Positions 1 through 12,157 of a stretch of 64,000 bases of DNA are shown here, piece by piece (within the stretch, counting starts at the first letter, position 1; every line of letters begins with the position of its first letter). The translations under genes were made by a program, and so were the position numbers. Under the pieces are notes generated by a model. That model did not search any database and was not told where the DNA came from. It saw only the letters and a program-made list of their open reading frames with translations. The stretch is from contig OZ014412.1 in the NCBI GenBank assembly GCA_963965975.1, forward strand, positions 6,636,501 to 6,700,500. The letters are read 5' to 3'. The stretch comes from Xestospongia bergquistia. Its lineage: Eukaryota > Porifera > Demospongiae > Haplosclerida > Petrosiidae.

Positions 1-1059
1 AGTGATGTAAATGACCATAGATCAGTTAAATTAATAAATCCATTTTTATTACAATGATAAGTTAAACACATTCAATCTTAGTATATTTGGCACTGTTAAA
101 ATGAATGGTAATAATCCTGGTCTAGCAATCTTATTTTGTCAAATCATCATATTTCTAGCAATTAGCTACATGAACAGTTAATTCCATAGTGTGTAACAAC
201 AGTATATGATGTTTGCTACATTGCAGCCTGTGTAACAATATATATTATCTAAATTAACCCCATCAAATTTTTCAGTGATACCCAATAAAATAATGGAGTA
301 TGTGTTATTTTGATGATAGTATTGCCATAGGGTACTCTCTTGTTTGTGGTTTTTGTAATATAAATGAAAATTGGTAATGAATATACTTTTTGGTAACATA
401 TTTATATGTCAACTCATACAGATTACAACACAAATGAATATGGTAGAATTATTATATTTGATAGTCAGCAAACCATTGATTTATTAAATTAAGGTTTAAG
501 CACACAGAGTTCTAGTGAAACAAGTGTCATTTTATTTTGGCTGTAGATAGAACCTTTGCTTGACTCAAAAGCTCTGAGATATTATAGTTCCCTTGCAATT
601 ACTTTGGTGGCTTACTAGTTTTACTGTGTCATTGTGTGATATGCTGTCAATACATTCATGTCCTTTTAGAGAAATCATTTGTGTGTAGATACACCAACTA
701 TGAAGTTCCATATAAATATTAATCCAAAATAGTTTATGTTAATTCTGTTAATACTTTCATTTTCAATAAGGATGCACGCAATGTAATTGACTATTTATTG
801 GCAGTGATGTAGGTCATGGCTTGATAAGGTCTAGTATATCGGCCAATATCTTCTAATGTGCTATTATAAAAGAGGACACCACTTTAACTAATAGAACTCC
901 TTGTAAATGTCTAGTGAGATATTAGTCCTTATTTCAAAAACACATGAACCAGACACTGTACTCTTAAAGTTCTTTAATGAACATTTCTTTCTCTTTGGTT
1001 ATTAATAATGTTAAATAATACCAGTAACATTATCATTAATATTATCTCTTTCCTTATAG
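1..1059 (+). other. intron 6 of locus A (partial)
   Basis: No coding sequence is seen here. The stretch closely matches the distal part of intron 6 of locus B (about 9191-10205) and of locus D (about 21338-22417), starting with the same AGTGATGTAAATGACC text. It ends in a TCCTTATAG acceptor directly before exon 7 of locus A. The window therefore begins inside a gene whose exons 1-6 lie upstream. Confidence 0.85.
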
Positions 1060-2911
1060 ACATCTCAGCAGTTTTTAAGCAACTATACTGCTTTATTTGA
1101 AGAACCACGATATAAATCTCAAAATTTAACTGGATCCTATGCTATAGGAGTGGTCCATGATGGAATGTGGTCATTAGCTATTGGACTTGACAATGCAGTG
1201 AAACGGATAGCTACTGGAAATGACAGTGGATGTGAGAATTTACCAGGAGATTTGGTACCTTTAGAGGAGTTTGATTATTCTAATGAAAAAGTGGGCTGTA
1301 TTCTGAGACAAGGGTTTGCTGAAGTTAATTTTTATGGACTTACTGTGAGTTATCCTGCTTTTTCTCATATATAAAACAAGGAGTAGATTTTTGAAGTATA
1401 TATGTGTTGTAAAATAATTCCTAATTTGTTGTAATAATTATAGTCTTTAGACATTATATGTCATGTTCTGTGGTTATATTTGATACTATAACACATATTA
1501 ATCTTTAATATTAGGGTCCTGTTTACTTTAATGCAAATGGAAGTCGTCCTGACAATATTCATGATGTCAAACAGTATAGAATATCTGGTGGTAAGTATAT
1601 AACAAGAACTAGTAAAATGTTGAATTCATTCTCTTGTAGACACAATCAATCCTGATACAATAGCTTTTGTAGCCATTGGTACTAAAAACATTAATTTCAC
1701 TTTCAAAATGGGTGAATCTAATGCACGGATTTGGAAAGGTAGAAAGTTAATATCATTGATGTCAAATGGATGGTATGATACTCAAATATTTAATACTTTG
1801 TGTCTTAATTTCTGGTATTGAGATTCTGGCTTTGGTGTAAAAGTTTAAAGAAGTACTCATCATGACATTCATGTACATTTGTGGTTATATGGCATTTATA
1901 TTTATACAAGTAGATTTGATTAATGTACTTTTCTTGCATAGAATTGATCTTTAGTATTATATATAGCATTTTCAAAATATACTATGCCAACACCTTAACT
2001 TTGTTATTTACTTTTGGCATTTTCTTCTCTACATTGATCAATTTTTTAAATAGTCTCTAACTCTCTATTACAAGTAACAAATGCATGCAAGCCAGGATTC
2101 AGTGAAGAGAGTATAGTTATGAGTTTGTAAAGAAATATTTATTGCATTTCGTAAAATTTATCTTTGATTACAATTATGGGATGATTTAAATGATTGTCTT
2201 TTTGTTGTATGTAAGAAAAGCTCATGCTATACTATATAACATACATCTTACTACTATATTACTACTACTGTATTATATAACTTACATATTATTACTATTA
2301 TTATGTCACTAGATGGTACTCCTCCTTATGATGGTTATGAAGTGGACACTATACACCAGAATCATTTAGCATTGATTATAATTTATGATATTGCAGTGAT
2401 TGTTGGTCTCATCTTTGTAGCAGTATGTCTTGTATTTAATCTTGTCTTTAGAAATAAAAAGTCAGTAACTGGATATTGTATATCTTAGTTTGATTCTATC
2501 TCCCTTTCTCCCTTCCACCCTCCATCTAATAGAGTTGTTAAACTTTCCAGTCCCAATTTGAATTATCTCATAACTATAGGGGCTGCTCTCATGTACATAT
2601 GTGTCTATTTCTATGTACATTCCTCAACAGTAATGGATGTACAGACTGCTTTCTGCAATGTAAGATTATCACATAATGATCATTAATCCTCACTTCTAGA
2701 TTTGTTCTATGATAAATTATTGTATTGCTTTACCTTCAAGTAAATGATCCATTCTTATTTTTCATATAGATCCGATTCTGGTTGTTCTTTTTAGGATACT
2801 CTGTCTGTTTTGCTGTCATTCTTTCCAAAACATGGAGAGTCTATTATATCTTTTCCAATCCAACACCTAATAAGAAGGTTAATTACTTAGTTACAAAATG
2901 GTTTCTTAGTC

Positions 2912-2947
<36 letters not shown>

Positions 2948-4767
2948 CACACATAAACACACAGGCACTAAAAGATTGGGTTTTATTTGTTCAAGTGTTA
3001 GTTATAGTATCTATTGATTTGATTATTATTGTAATTGGATCTGCCATTCCTCAGTCACGACTAATAGCTACCAGAATAAGAGATACTCAACATCCAGAAG
3101 ATATAACAGTAAGCTAAATTTTATTTGTCCTCACAAAATACTAATAATGGTTGTGTCTGTCATGTAACAGAAAAGCTTTTCTATATAAGAGTCTCTTAAA
3201 TTAATATAACAGATTTATTAGATAAGCTGACAAATTTACTTATATCATTACTAGATAGTCAGATAATTAGCATATTAATTTGTTTAACTTTTAGTTGCAT
3301 AAAATTAAACAAATACTGAAATATATAGCAAATAATGGTGGCCAGAATTTAAGCATGAGTTTTAATTTTTCGTATTTCTAGAACATATGCATGTATATAA
3401 TTGTCATAGTAATTTATTGAATTATATTATGGTAACTTTGATATTGATAGTACGGAAGCCGCAGACGGACATTCCAATTTCTTTTTCTTATTTCTTCCGT
3501 AAACCTTGGCGTATTTAAAAATTCCAATTAACGATCCAGTTGATGAGTCCAATTTCTCATTCCTAATTCCATTTTTGGCATGTGCGCCGCTTCTAGGCTT
3601 TTCTTGTTACTTAATAAAACGCAGAGCGCGAGTACCACGAGTCGTCTCTTAGAATGGAGCCTCAGCGAGATGTTTCCAGTTAGGTTGGGTCCCTGACTTT
3701 GGTTGTATATTGTAGTTCTATTATTTAGAGAAGCTACATTAAAACTCCGTATAATCCCGCTATATTGAAATTGGAAATAGGAATTGGAATGTCCGTCTGA
3801 GGCTTCCGTATGATAGTCTTAATTTTTCTTATTTCTAGAACATATGCAAGCATATTACAGTCATAGTAATGTATTTTAACAATTTTAATTTTGGCCTCTA
3901 ATTAAGAGGATCCTTACCAATTATTTTCCATTTGATAAGTAATTATTATATTAAATATGTTAATGTTTTTTTTCTAGGATGAAGGTATCTTTGAAAAAAA
4001 CTTCATCTATGTGTGTGCTCAAAGTGGATCACAAATTTGGCTAGCAGTCTCCTTTTCATACAAAGCATTGTTACAACTAGTAGCAATATTTATGGTATTT
4101 CATACTCGTCGTGTTAAAGTTAAAGCTCTGAATGACTCAAAGGAAATAGCTGCCATTATCTACATCAACAGTATTATACTTGCATTGTTAGCAGTGACAC
4201 AGTTTGCTCTTGAAACCTATCATGATGTGTATGCTGCCATGTTTGGACTAGCTCTACTGATAGATGCAACTATGTTCCTAGGACTCATATTCATTCCAAA
4301 GGTAAGACTCATTTCCATTCTAATTTTAATTTTATTGTCATTTTAAAGCAAGATATTTATTAAAGAGTTTATTTCTTAATCCTCTTATTAACTATCCATT
4401 TCAGCTCTTCTTCTTAATCTGTAGAGACTATAAAATAAGGCATTCTATTTACTTCTGATTTTTATTTCTACAGATGGTTCGTTTATATCGTGATCCAACT
4501 GGAGAGAAGGTCCTCACTAGTTATTCCTTACCTTCTTCACATCCAACAAATAACACTACTAGTGAGTCACCTGAGGAGACTATCAGTGGTCTACGAGCTA
4601 GAATAAAAGAATTGGAGTCTATGCTCTCCACTAAAGAGGTAAATATATGAAAAATCATTACAATATATCATACACTAAGAGCTGTTTATTTGTACATATA
4701 TAAATACTATGTATTATACTATAATGATATTATCATCTCAAATATATAGCTGGAGTCTATAACTTAA
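1060..4767 (+). CDS. locus A: GABA-B-like class C GPCR, 3' part (exons 7-16)
   Basis: This is the C-terminal 497 residues of a metabotropic GABA-B-receptor-like protein of the plasma membrane. Exons read from paralogue comparison and GT-AG borders: 1060-1344, 1515-1590, 1640-1738, 2313-2460, 2533-2659, 2770-2877, 2965-3108, 3978-4301, 4474-4638 and 4750-4767 (TAA). Exons 7-9 close the Venus-flytrap domain and contain HDGMWSLAIGL and LEEFDYSNEKVGC, which match the second lobe of GABA-B receptors. Exon 10 opens with the WKDGTPPYDGYE linker and TM1. Exons 11-14 give TM2-TM7, with the expected Cys at the TM3 entrance (AFCN) and in loop 2 (YVCAQSGS). Exon 15 carries the GLRARIKELESML coiled coil. 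All exons are open and in phase. Intron 13 holds a MITE (3451-3810). The AATAAA found after most paralogues reads AACAAA here. Exons 1-6 are outside the window. Confidence 0.93.
3451..3810. mobile_element. 360-bp MITE with TACGGAAGCC inverted ends
   Basis: The ends are inverted: TACGGAAGCCGCAGACGGAC on the left and the complement of GTCCGTCTGAGGCTTCCGTA on the right, extending about 35 bp with few mismatches. The six bases TGATAG flank both sides and may be the target-site duplication. The interior is clearly more GC-rich than the surrounding intron and has no long ORF. No other copy was found in this window. It lies in intron 13 of locus A, between two stretches that resemble each other (about 3356-3420 and 3812-3880). 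Confidence 0.85.
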
Positions 4768-5332
4768 TTTGATAAAGAAGTTTGAACTGAGAACAAAAGA
4801 CTGATGTAATATGTATTTGTTGTATATGTGTCTTTCTCATATAATATATATATATTAATTATGTATTTAGTAATTGTGTAATTATTATGTAACATATGAC
4901 TTTATAGATTGAACAAACAATTCAATGTATGAGAAATGATCAATTTGTTTTATTATTGTTAAAACATACTATATGTAATTACTTATTTATCAGTTTATAT
5001 TTACTAAATTAAGTAGATGCATTAATTAATGTTCACACAATGAAACGTTAACGAACAACAATCTTTTTATCAATGGTTATTGATAACAAATATAATATAG
5101 TACTTTTAATTCAATACTGATATAACTGAAAAAGAACAAGGAAAGGTAACTTTTACGTCAATGAAACTCCCGAGAGTATACGAATTTAATTTACGGAACA
5201 TGCATATATAAAAAGACTTCTCGCATACCAGACCCAATCCCTATAAACGAAAGACGTCTCAATCATAAGGGTTGGATCTAGCTTGTGAGACTATTTTGAT
5301 GCACTGAAACTGTCTAGATACGCACTGTGAAA
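4768..5332. other. spacer between loci A and B (3' flank, then promoter of B)
   Basis: The first part is the 3' flank of locus A, AT-rich and without ORFs. The last 190 bp match the region upstream of locus D almost base for base, including a CRE-like TTACGTCA and a TATA box, so it is read as the proximal promoter and 5' UTR of locus B. Confidence 0.7.
5150..5215 (+). promoter_or_regulatory. predicted core promoter of locus B
   Basis: TATATAAAAA at 5205-5214 lies about 120 bp before the chosen ATG at 5333. A CRE-like TTTTACGTCAATG sits at about 5151-5163. Both are kept, with the same spacing, in front of locus D. The transcription start itself cannot be placed from sequence. Confidence 0.55.
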
Positions 5333-5637
5333 ATGTTACCTTATTTTCTTATTTGCCTGCTCTACTCTCTGCTCCATCTCTCTGCTGGTACTCGCAGCGG
5401 TAATGAAGACAAAAAACCTCTCCACTTTGCATATATTACTGCAATAACTGGAGACTTCGTTGTTAGTGGAGGTATACCAGTTGTAGATTGGTCATTGGAG
5501 ATGATCAATGAACGTGACGACATTTTGCAGAATTATACACTAAATTATACAGATGTATTGGATTCAAAAGTAAGTATTAAAAAACGTATATTATGTAATC
5601 ACTAATTCAATTATATGATGCAATATTTCTCTTATAG

Positions 5638-5681
5638 TGTGATCATACTACAATTATTGGGACAATTTCTGCATGCATATA
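5638..5681 (+). pseudogene. decoy copy of exon 2 start in intron 1 of locus B
   Basis: A CTTATAG acceptor is followed by TGTGATCATACTAC, the first bases of exon 2, then unrelated sequence (ATTGGGACAATTTC). Read in the exon 2 frame it gives CDHTTIIGTISACI and then TAG. A possible GTATAT donor follows. The same remnant is in loci D (18665) and H (58221), so it predates their split. Confidence 0.6.
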
Positions 5682-5912
5682 GTATATCATATATATATAT
5701 ATATATACTATATGCATTCACATATATGTATCATATATATGATATGCACACCATATATATATCAATTACTATATGCATATCATATCATATATATGATATG
5801 CATACCATATATATATCAATTACTATATGCATATCATATCATATATATCATATGCATATATATGATATATATATGCATATCATATATATATCATATCTAT
5901 AATTATATATAT
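5660..5912. repeat. AT-rich ATATGATATGCATACC-type satellite
   Basis: Runs of ATATAT mixed with GATATGCATACC and ATCAATTACTATATGC units fill this part of intron 1. The units are locally palindromic. Small ORFs across it (IYHIYDMHTIYI-like) are translations of the repeat and are not genes. Confidence 0.8.
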
Positions 5913-7134
5913 GTTACAGTAAGATTGTCTATATAAGGATTTTATGAAATCCCTGAAACTTTCAGGGAGTTTGTGAAATCACTTTTTCACTCAGGGACTT
6001 CATAAATTCACGGAAAACTCTAGCAATTTCATGAAATCACTGGAAATAATACAATAGCTTTGATACTCTGAGGATTTATCATAGTTCAGAGCAGTCACAC
6101 TTCCTTTAATGTGTTTTAATTGCAATTTAGCTTACATATAAGAGGCAGCTACACCATGCTTATCCATTTCATTCCTGCATTGAAACAAAATGGCGCAGCA
6201 TAATTTCGAGACAAAGTCAGAGGCTTTGTTCAAGAAATATTCTCAATATGCAAAATAACTCAATCAGTGCAGCATTATGACAATCCTCCTCCATTGAATT
6301 CTACACCCCTTGACAAGCGGCTTCAAGACATCACCAATGATCAACAAAAAGATAACGTAAATCCCAGTTATCACAGGCAGAAAGGATGGTCCAGCGCTCC
6401 CGTATTGACGTAAAGGCAGGTGAAGCTGGAGATAATGTTGCTGTTCCCATTCCTGTGGTTGACAGAGGTGACCCAAGAAATATCCTAGGAGTTATTGTTG
6501 ATCGGGATGAGCACGACATGTATAGAATTGCGGTGAAAGCTGGGAATCTGAGCACAAAGTATTCCAGTAATCAGTTTGATCTCTATCTGCAGCGACTCTT
6601 GAATGATTCTGATGTCATGATCAACACAGAATGTATCATCACACTTTGTCAGGGGGACAAGGGTTCTTTCGGTGTGACTGCAGCAAAGACAAGAAACGGT
6701 GTCAGACAAACAAGTGTTATATAGCAAAGAGACTTTGTAACAGCAGGTGTCACAGCAGTCTCAGTTGTCATAATAAGAATTAGTTGAATTACTGTTTATC
6801 AAGGATATCTCATGTGGTGATTGTGTATGAAAATGTGTAATAAAGAATTGTGTACAGATATTAAAACTAATCATAGTGTGTTTCACATTGTTATTTTATC
6901 ATTGTAATCATTTATGAATAAAGTTCCTTACAACACTTAAACAATGATGAATTTCTACCAATATATCACATTCAGTAATTTCGCGAATTAACTGGAACCT
7001 CATTTCAGTGATTTCATGAAATTGCTAGAGTTTTTAGTGAATTTATGAAGTCCCTAAGTGAAAAAGGGATTTCACAAACTCCTGAAAGTTTCAGGGATTT
7101 CGCAAAATCTCTATATACACAATCTTACTGTAAC
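5913..7134 (+). mobile_element. 1.2-kb DNA transposon with ~130-bp inverted ends and decayed integrase tail
   Basis: The left end GTTACAGTAAGATTGT is matched by ACAATCTTACTGTAAC at the right end, and similarity continues inward for about 130 bp (for example CCCTGAAACTTTCAGG on both sides). The element lies in intron 1 of locus B, embedded in AT repeats. The interior is GC-richer. Near 6386-6600 on the + strand it encodes a stretch containing NVAVPIPVVDRGDPRNILGV, followed after a frameshift by a Cys-rich end near 6666-6782 (CNSRCHSSLSCHNKN then TAG). That pairing resembles the C-terminal tail of metazoan integrase-type proteins of the KRBA2/SCAND3 or Ginger kind; this is from memory of the family, not a search. 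No catalytic core is seen, so the copy is non-autonomous. Confidence 0.75.
6386..6782 (+). pseudogene. integrase-like C-terminal fragment inside the transposon
   Basis: An open stretch begins VQRSRIDVKAGEAGDNV and continues with a PDVDRG-like turn (PIPVVDRGD) and YRIAVKAGNLSTKYSSNQF. From about 6655 the Cys-rich end (FRCDCSKDKKRCQ, CNSRCHSSLSCHNKN) is in another frame, so at least one indel separates them. Upstream of 6386 the frame is interrupted by several stops. It is the remnant of a transposase or integrase and is unlikely to be expressed as a useful protein. Confidence 0.65.
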
Positions 7135-7230
7135 ATATATATATACATGTATATGATATACATATCATATATATATATCATATATATACTATAATGCATA
7201 TCATATATATATATATAATTATATATATAT

Positions 7231-7465
7231 GTGACCTGATTTGCAAAAAGGAACCACTTCTGTCAAAACATTTGTGACCTGATTTGTGATAAAAAACAAT
7301 CTTAAAAAAATACTAAAACAGTTTTGCGTACATATAGAATAGTTATGCATATATAGCAACTGTATGTATACAAAACTGTTTTTTGAGATGTTTGAACAGT
7401 TGATTTTTCACAAATCAGCACAAATGGTTTGATCAGAAGTGGTCCCTTTTTGCTAATCAGGTCAC
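7231..7465. mobile_element. foldback MITE, GTGACCTGAT family, copy 1
   Basis: The left end GTGACCTGATTTGCAAAAAG is the inverted repeat of CTTTTTGCTAATCAGGTCAC-like sequence on the right (about 32 bp each). A second, inner inverted pair (AAACAGTTTTG and CAAAACTGTTT) makes nearly the whole element able to fold. It has no ORF. It lies in intron 1 of locus B just before exon 2, and the same site in locus D is also occupied. Confidence 0.9.
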
Positions 7466-10400
7466 ATACAAGATGTGTACATACATTGCTAACTCAACCA
7501 TGTACTTTTTAAGAATGCAATCTTTTTCTTACAGTGTGATCATACTGCATCTTTAGATGCTTTCTTTGAATTATTTTGGCAAAGTAATACAACTTATGTA
7601 GCATTGCTAGGATGTGGTTGCTCAACAGCAACTATTCCTGTGGCAGAAACCAGCCATTACTGGAATATACCACAAGTAAAATTTGACTTCATGTGTATAC
7701 TCAATAATCTCTCTCTCTATCTCAGCTTTCTTTTTCTTCAGGTGCAGATGTTCTGACTGATCGTCATCGATTCAGAAACTTTTTTCGACTACTTCCCTCT
7801 TCTTCTTCTCTCCCAATATCTATGACTCAGTTTATGAGACAATTTAATTGGAGAAAGATGACTGTTATCACTCAGGAGGAGACTCTGTTTCAAGCAGTAA
7901 GTACTATAATGATTTAATAGTCTGTTTAGTTGCATTTCAATTGCTTTACTAATTTGTAATTAGATACTGGTACATACTAACTTCTTGTCAAAGTGTGTAA
8001 GAATATTGAGCATGTTATAATGTTTCATAATGTGGGTTACCTCCCTTCTAGCTCTTTCTCTCTCCTATCTTAGCTTACCAATTTTTTCAAAGTAGTTTTT
8101 CAATCACAGAATTGGTTATTAGATTCATCTGTGACTTTTAAAACAGGAGTTGATCCCTTTCCATATGATGCTGTATTTGACAATGTAAGTAATTATTTAA
8201 TTGGTAGTACATAGTGGCAATTAAGCAATCTCATTTAGTTGTAATTATTAATTAATGTATTAATAATTGTCTTCTTGCTGTAGATAAATACAGGAAAATT
8301 TAGGATTATTTACATCAACACATATGATATATATGCTGTCAAAATTCTGTGTGAAGTGAGTAATATATATACTATACAATATGAATGGATAGATGGATGA
8401 TGCATGCTGGACTATTGACTACATCAATAGAAATAATTTGTCTTAATCACCACTAATGTATAGATGATTAAAAAAACTATTCACTCCAATGGATGACTCC
8501 ATATATAGTAGCATTTAAAGTACTCAATTACTGACATAGTTTTATTTTCTATTTGTTATACTTTAGGCCTACCACAGAAATATGTATGCTCCTACTTATG
8601 TTTGGATACTACATATGTTTTATAATGATGGCTGGTGGAATAATACAGGTAATTCATCCTGTACACCAGAGATCATGATGACAGTTCTTAATGGTACACT
8701 TGGCACAATACCCAAAGGGATCCTTTTTGCAGAGGATAACTCAAGGAAACCTATCTCTGGACTGGTAAAACATAATTAAAATATTTGGCTATGATTATTA
8801 GAGTTAAGACATTAATTTCTCATTAAATAATAATTATTATATATGCATGTAATCTGTTGATGAACTAGTTCTACACTATTAAGATGAATTGGTTTTGTAA
8901 CCAACTCATAATCACTTGAGTTTTATTAAACACGTAAAAATTATTAGCAACACTTATTCTTTATATTACTAATTTGCATTGAAATTGCACAGTTTATGCA
9001 TTTCAACAATGGATTTCTTAAAAAGGGTATGGTATTGTATAATAACTGCTCTCACCCTTTGGCCCAGAAACTGAAATTTATATTGTTTAACTAATAATAA
9101 GTTAAACAGAATGTTTCCTCAAATATCAATCAGTATATCAGCAATAAAAAATAGTGATGGTTACTATTTCTCTGTATCTGATCATGTCTGATAAGTGATG
9201 TAAATGACCATAGATCAGTTGAATTATTAAATCCATTTTTACAATGATAAGTTAAACACAATCAATCTTAGTATATTTGGCACTGTTAAAATGAATGGTA
9301 ACCCTGGCCCAGCATCTTATTTTATCTAAGAATAATCAAATCATCATATTTCTAACAATTAGCTACAAGAGCAGTTAACTCCATAGTGTGTAACAGTATA
9401 TGATGTTTGCTACATTCTAACTTGTGTAATGATATATATTATCTAAATTAACTTGTTAAATTTTTTTCAGTGATACCCAATAAAATAATGGAGTATGTGT
9501 TATTTTGATGATAGTATTGCCATAGGGTACTCTCTTGTTTGTGGTGTTTGTAATATAAATGAAAATTGGTAATGAATATACTTTTTGGCAACATATTTAT
9601 ATGTCAACTCATACAGACTGCAACACAAGTGTAAACTGAATATGGTAGAATTGTCATATTTGATAGTCAGCAATCCATTGATTTATTACGATTAAAGTTT
9701 GAGCACACAGAGTTCTAGTGAAACAAGTGCAGTTTATTTTGGCTGTAGATTGAACCTTTGCTTGACTCATAAATTCTGAAAATGTGATACGCTGTCATCA
9801 TGCTCATACCCTTTTAGAGAAATCATTTGTTTATAGATACACCAACTATGAAGTTCCATATAAATATTAATCCAAAATAGTATATGTTCATTTTGTTAAT
9901 ACTTTCATTTTCAATAAGGATGCACGCAATGTAATTGACTATTTATTGGCAGTGATGTAGGTCATAGCTTGATAAGGTCTAGTATATCGGCCAATATCTT
10001 CTAATATGCTATTATAAAGAGGACACCACTTTAACTAATAGAACTCCTTGTAAATGTCTAGTGAGATATTAGTCCTTATTTCAAAAACACATGAACCAGG
10101 CACTGTAATCTTAAAGCTCTTTAATCAACATTTCTTTCTCTTTGGTTATCAATAATGTTAAATAATACCAGTAACATTATCATTAATATTATCTCCTCCT
10201 TATAGACAAGGCAGCAGTTTTTAAGCAACTTTACTGCTTTGCTTGAAGAACCACGATATAAATCTCAAAATTTAAGTAGATCCTTTGGTTCAGGATTGGT
10301 GCATGATGGAATATGGTCATTAGCTATTGGACTTGACAATGCAGTGAAGCGGATAGCCGTGAAAAATGATAGTGGATGTGAGGGATTGCCAGGAGATTTG

Positions 10401-11203
10401 GTACCTTTAGAGGATTTTGATTATACCAATGAAAAAGTTGGCTGTATTCTGAGACAAGGTTTTGCTGAAGTTAATTTTTATGGATTTACTGTGAGTTTTT
10501 CCTTGTATATAAAACAAAGAGTAGATTATCAAAGTATGTATATTAATTATAAAATTATCCCTATTTTAATTTGTTGTAATGGTCATATGTTGTGTTCTGT
10601 GGTTATATTTGTTACTACAATACATATTAATCTTTAATATTAGGGCCCTGTTTATTTTGATGCAAATGGAGGTCGTCCTGATAATATTCGTGATGTCAAA
10701 CAGCATAGAATATCTGGTGGTAAGTATATAACAAGAACTAGTAAAATGTTTAATTCAATCTCCTATAGACACAGTCAATCCAGATACAATAGCGTTTTTA
10801 GTCATTGGTACTAAAAACATTACTTTCACTTTTAAAATAGGTGAATCTAATGCACGGATTTGGAAAGGTAGAAAGTTGATATCATCAGTGTCAGATGGAT
10901 GGTATGATACTCAAATACTTAATATTTTGTGTATGAGTTTCTGGTATTGAGATAGTAGCTTTGGTATAACAGATTAAAATATACATAGTAGCCCAAAATA
11001 GCACTCATGATGACATTCTTGTACATTGGTTGTTATATGGTATTTATATTTATACAAGTATATTTGATTAATGTATTTTCAAAATATGCTATGCTAACAT
11101 CTTAACTTTGTTATAATACTTTTGGCATTGTCTTCTCTACATTGATTTTTTACTTAATTACAAGCAACAGATGTGTTCAACCCAGGATTCAGTAAAGAGA
11201 GTA

Positions 11204-12157
11204 GGCTGGTGGAATAATACAGCTAACTTATCCTGTACAACAGAGAACATGATGACAGTTCTTAATGGTACTTTAGGTACTGTACCTCGTGGATTTTCTG
11301 TTATGGATAACAAGACAAGAAAAGCTATCTCTGGACTGGTAAGAATATTTAGTTATATGATTAGAGTTAGTATTAGTTTCTTATTAAAGCACAATATTCG
11401 TAGTTGGGATTTTTAGCACTCTCATGTCTTAATCCTTTAAATTTTTTAAACCTACTTAACATCAGTTACTATTTTCATACCTCATCCTTGAATTAAAGTT
11501 AATTTTTAAATCAAGAACTCTTTTCTCTTCATTCATCTCTCACTTCCAGTAATATTATTGTTAATAATAACTCTCTCTCTGTAGACAGCACAGCAGTTTT
11601 TAGACAACTATACTGCTCTACTTGAAGAGCCAAGATACAAATCTCAAAATTTAACTAGGGTCAATGCTATAGGATTGGTCCATGAGGGAATATGGTCATT
11701 AGCTATTGGACTTGACAATGCAGTGAAGCGGATAGCCGTGAAAAATGACAGTGGATGTGAGGGATTGCCAGGAGATTTGGTACCTTTAGAGGAGTTTGAT
11801 TATACTAATGAAAAAGTTGGCTGTATTCTTAGACAAGGTTTTGCTGAAGTTAATTTTTATGGATTTACTGTGAGTTTTTCCTTGTATATAAAACAAAGAG
11901 TAGATTATCAAAGTATGAATATTTATTATAAAATTATTCCTATTTTAATTTGTTGTAATGGTCATATGTTGTGTTCTGTGGTTATATTAACAGCATAGAA
12001 TATCTGGTGGTAAGTATATAACAAGAACTAGTAAAATGTTTAATTCAATCTCCTATAGACACAGTCAATCCAGATACAATAGCGTTTTTAGTCATTGGTA
12101 CTAAAAACATTACTTTCACTTTTAAAATAGGTGAATCTAATGCACGGATTTGGAAAG
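11204..12157 (+). repeat. duplicated exon 6'-7'-8'-9' block inside locus B
   Basis: The block holds the 3' part of an exon 6 (from GGCTGGTGG), a complete exon 7, an exon 8 reduced to its last 19 nt, and an exon 9 essentially identical to that at 10769-10867. Exon 6' has the TTENMM version typical of loci E-H, whereas the true exon 6 of B has TPEIMM. The left junction joins intron 9 text (CAGTAAAGAGAGTA) to exon 6 in the middle of the exon. Phase shows that 7' cannot follow exon 9 in frame, whereas exon 9' could (phase 1 to 1). Confidence 0.85.

Noticed and set aside
5615..5936. ORFs with IYHIYDMHTIYI repeats
   Set aside because: They come from the AT-rich satellite in intron 1 of B; the same occurs at 18642-18988.
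6264..6727. Two minus-strand ORFs in the transposon
   Set aside because: They are shadows of the + strand integrase-like frame; the + strand shows the recognisable motifs.
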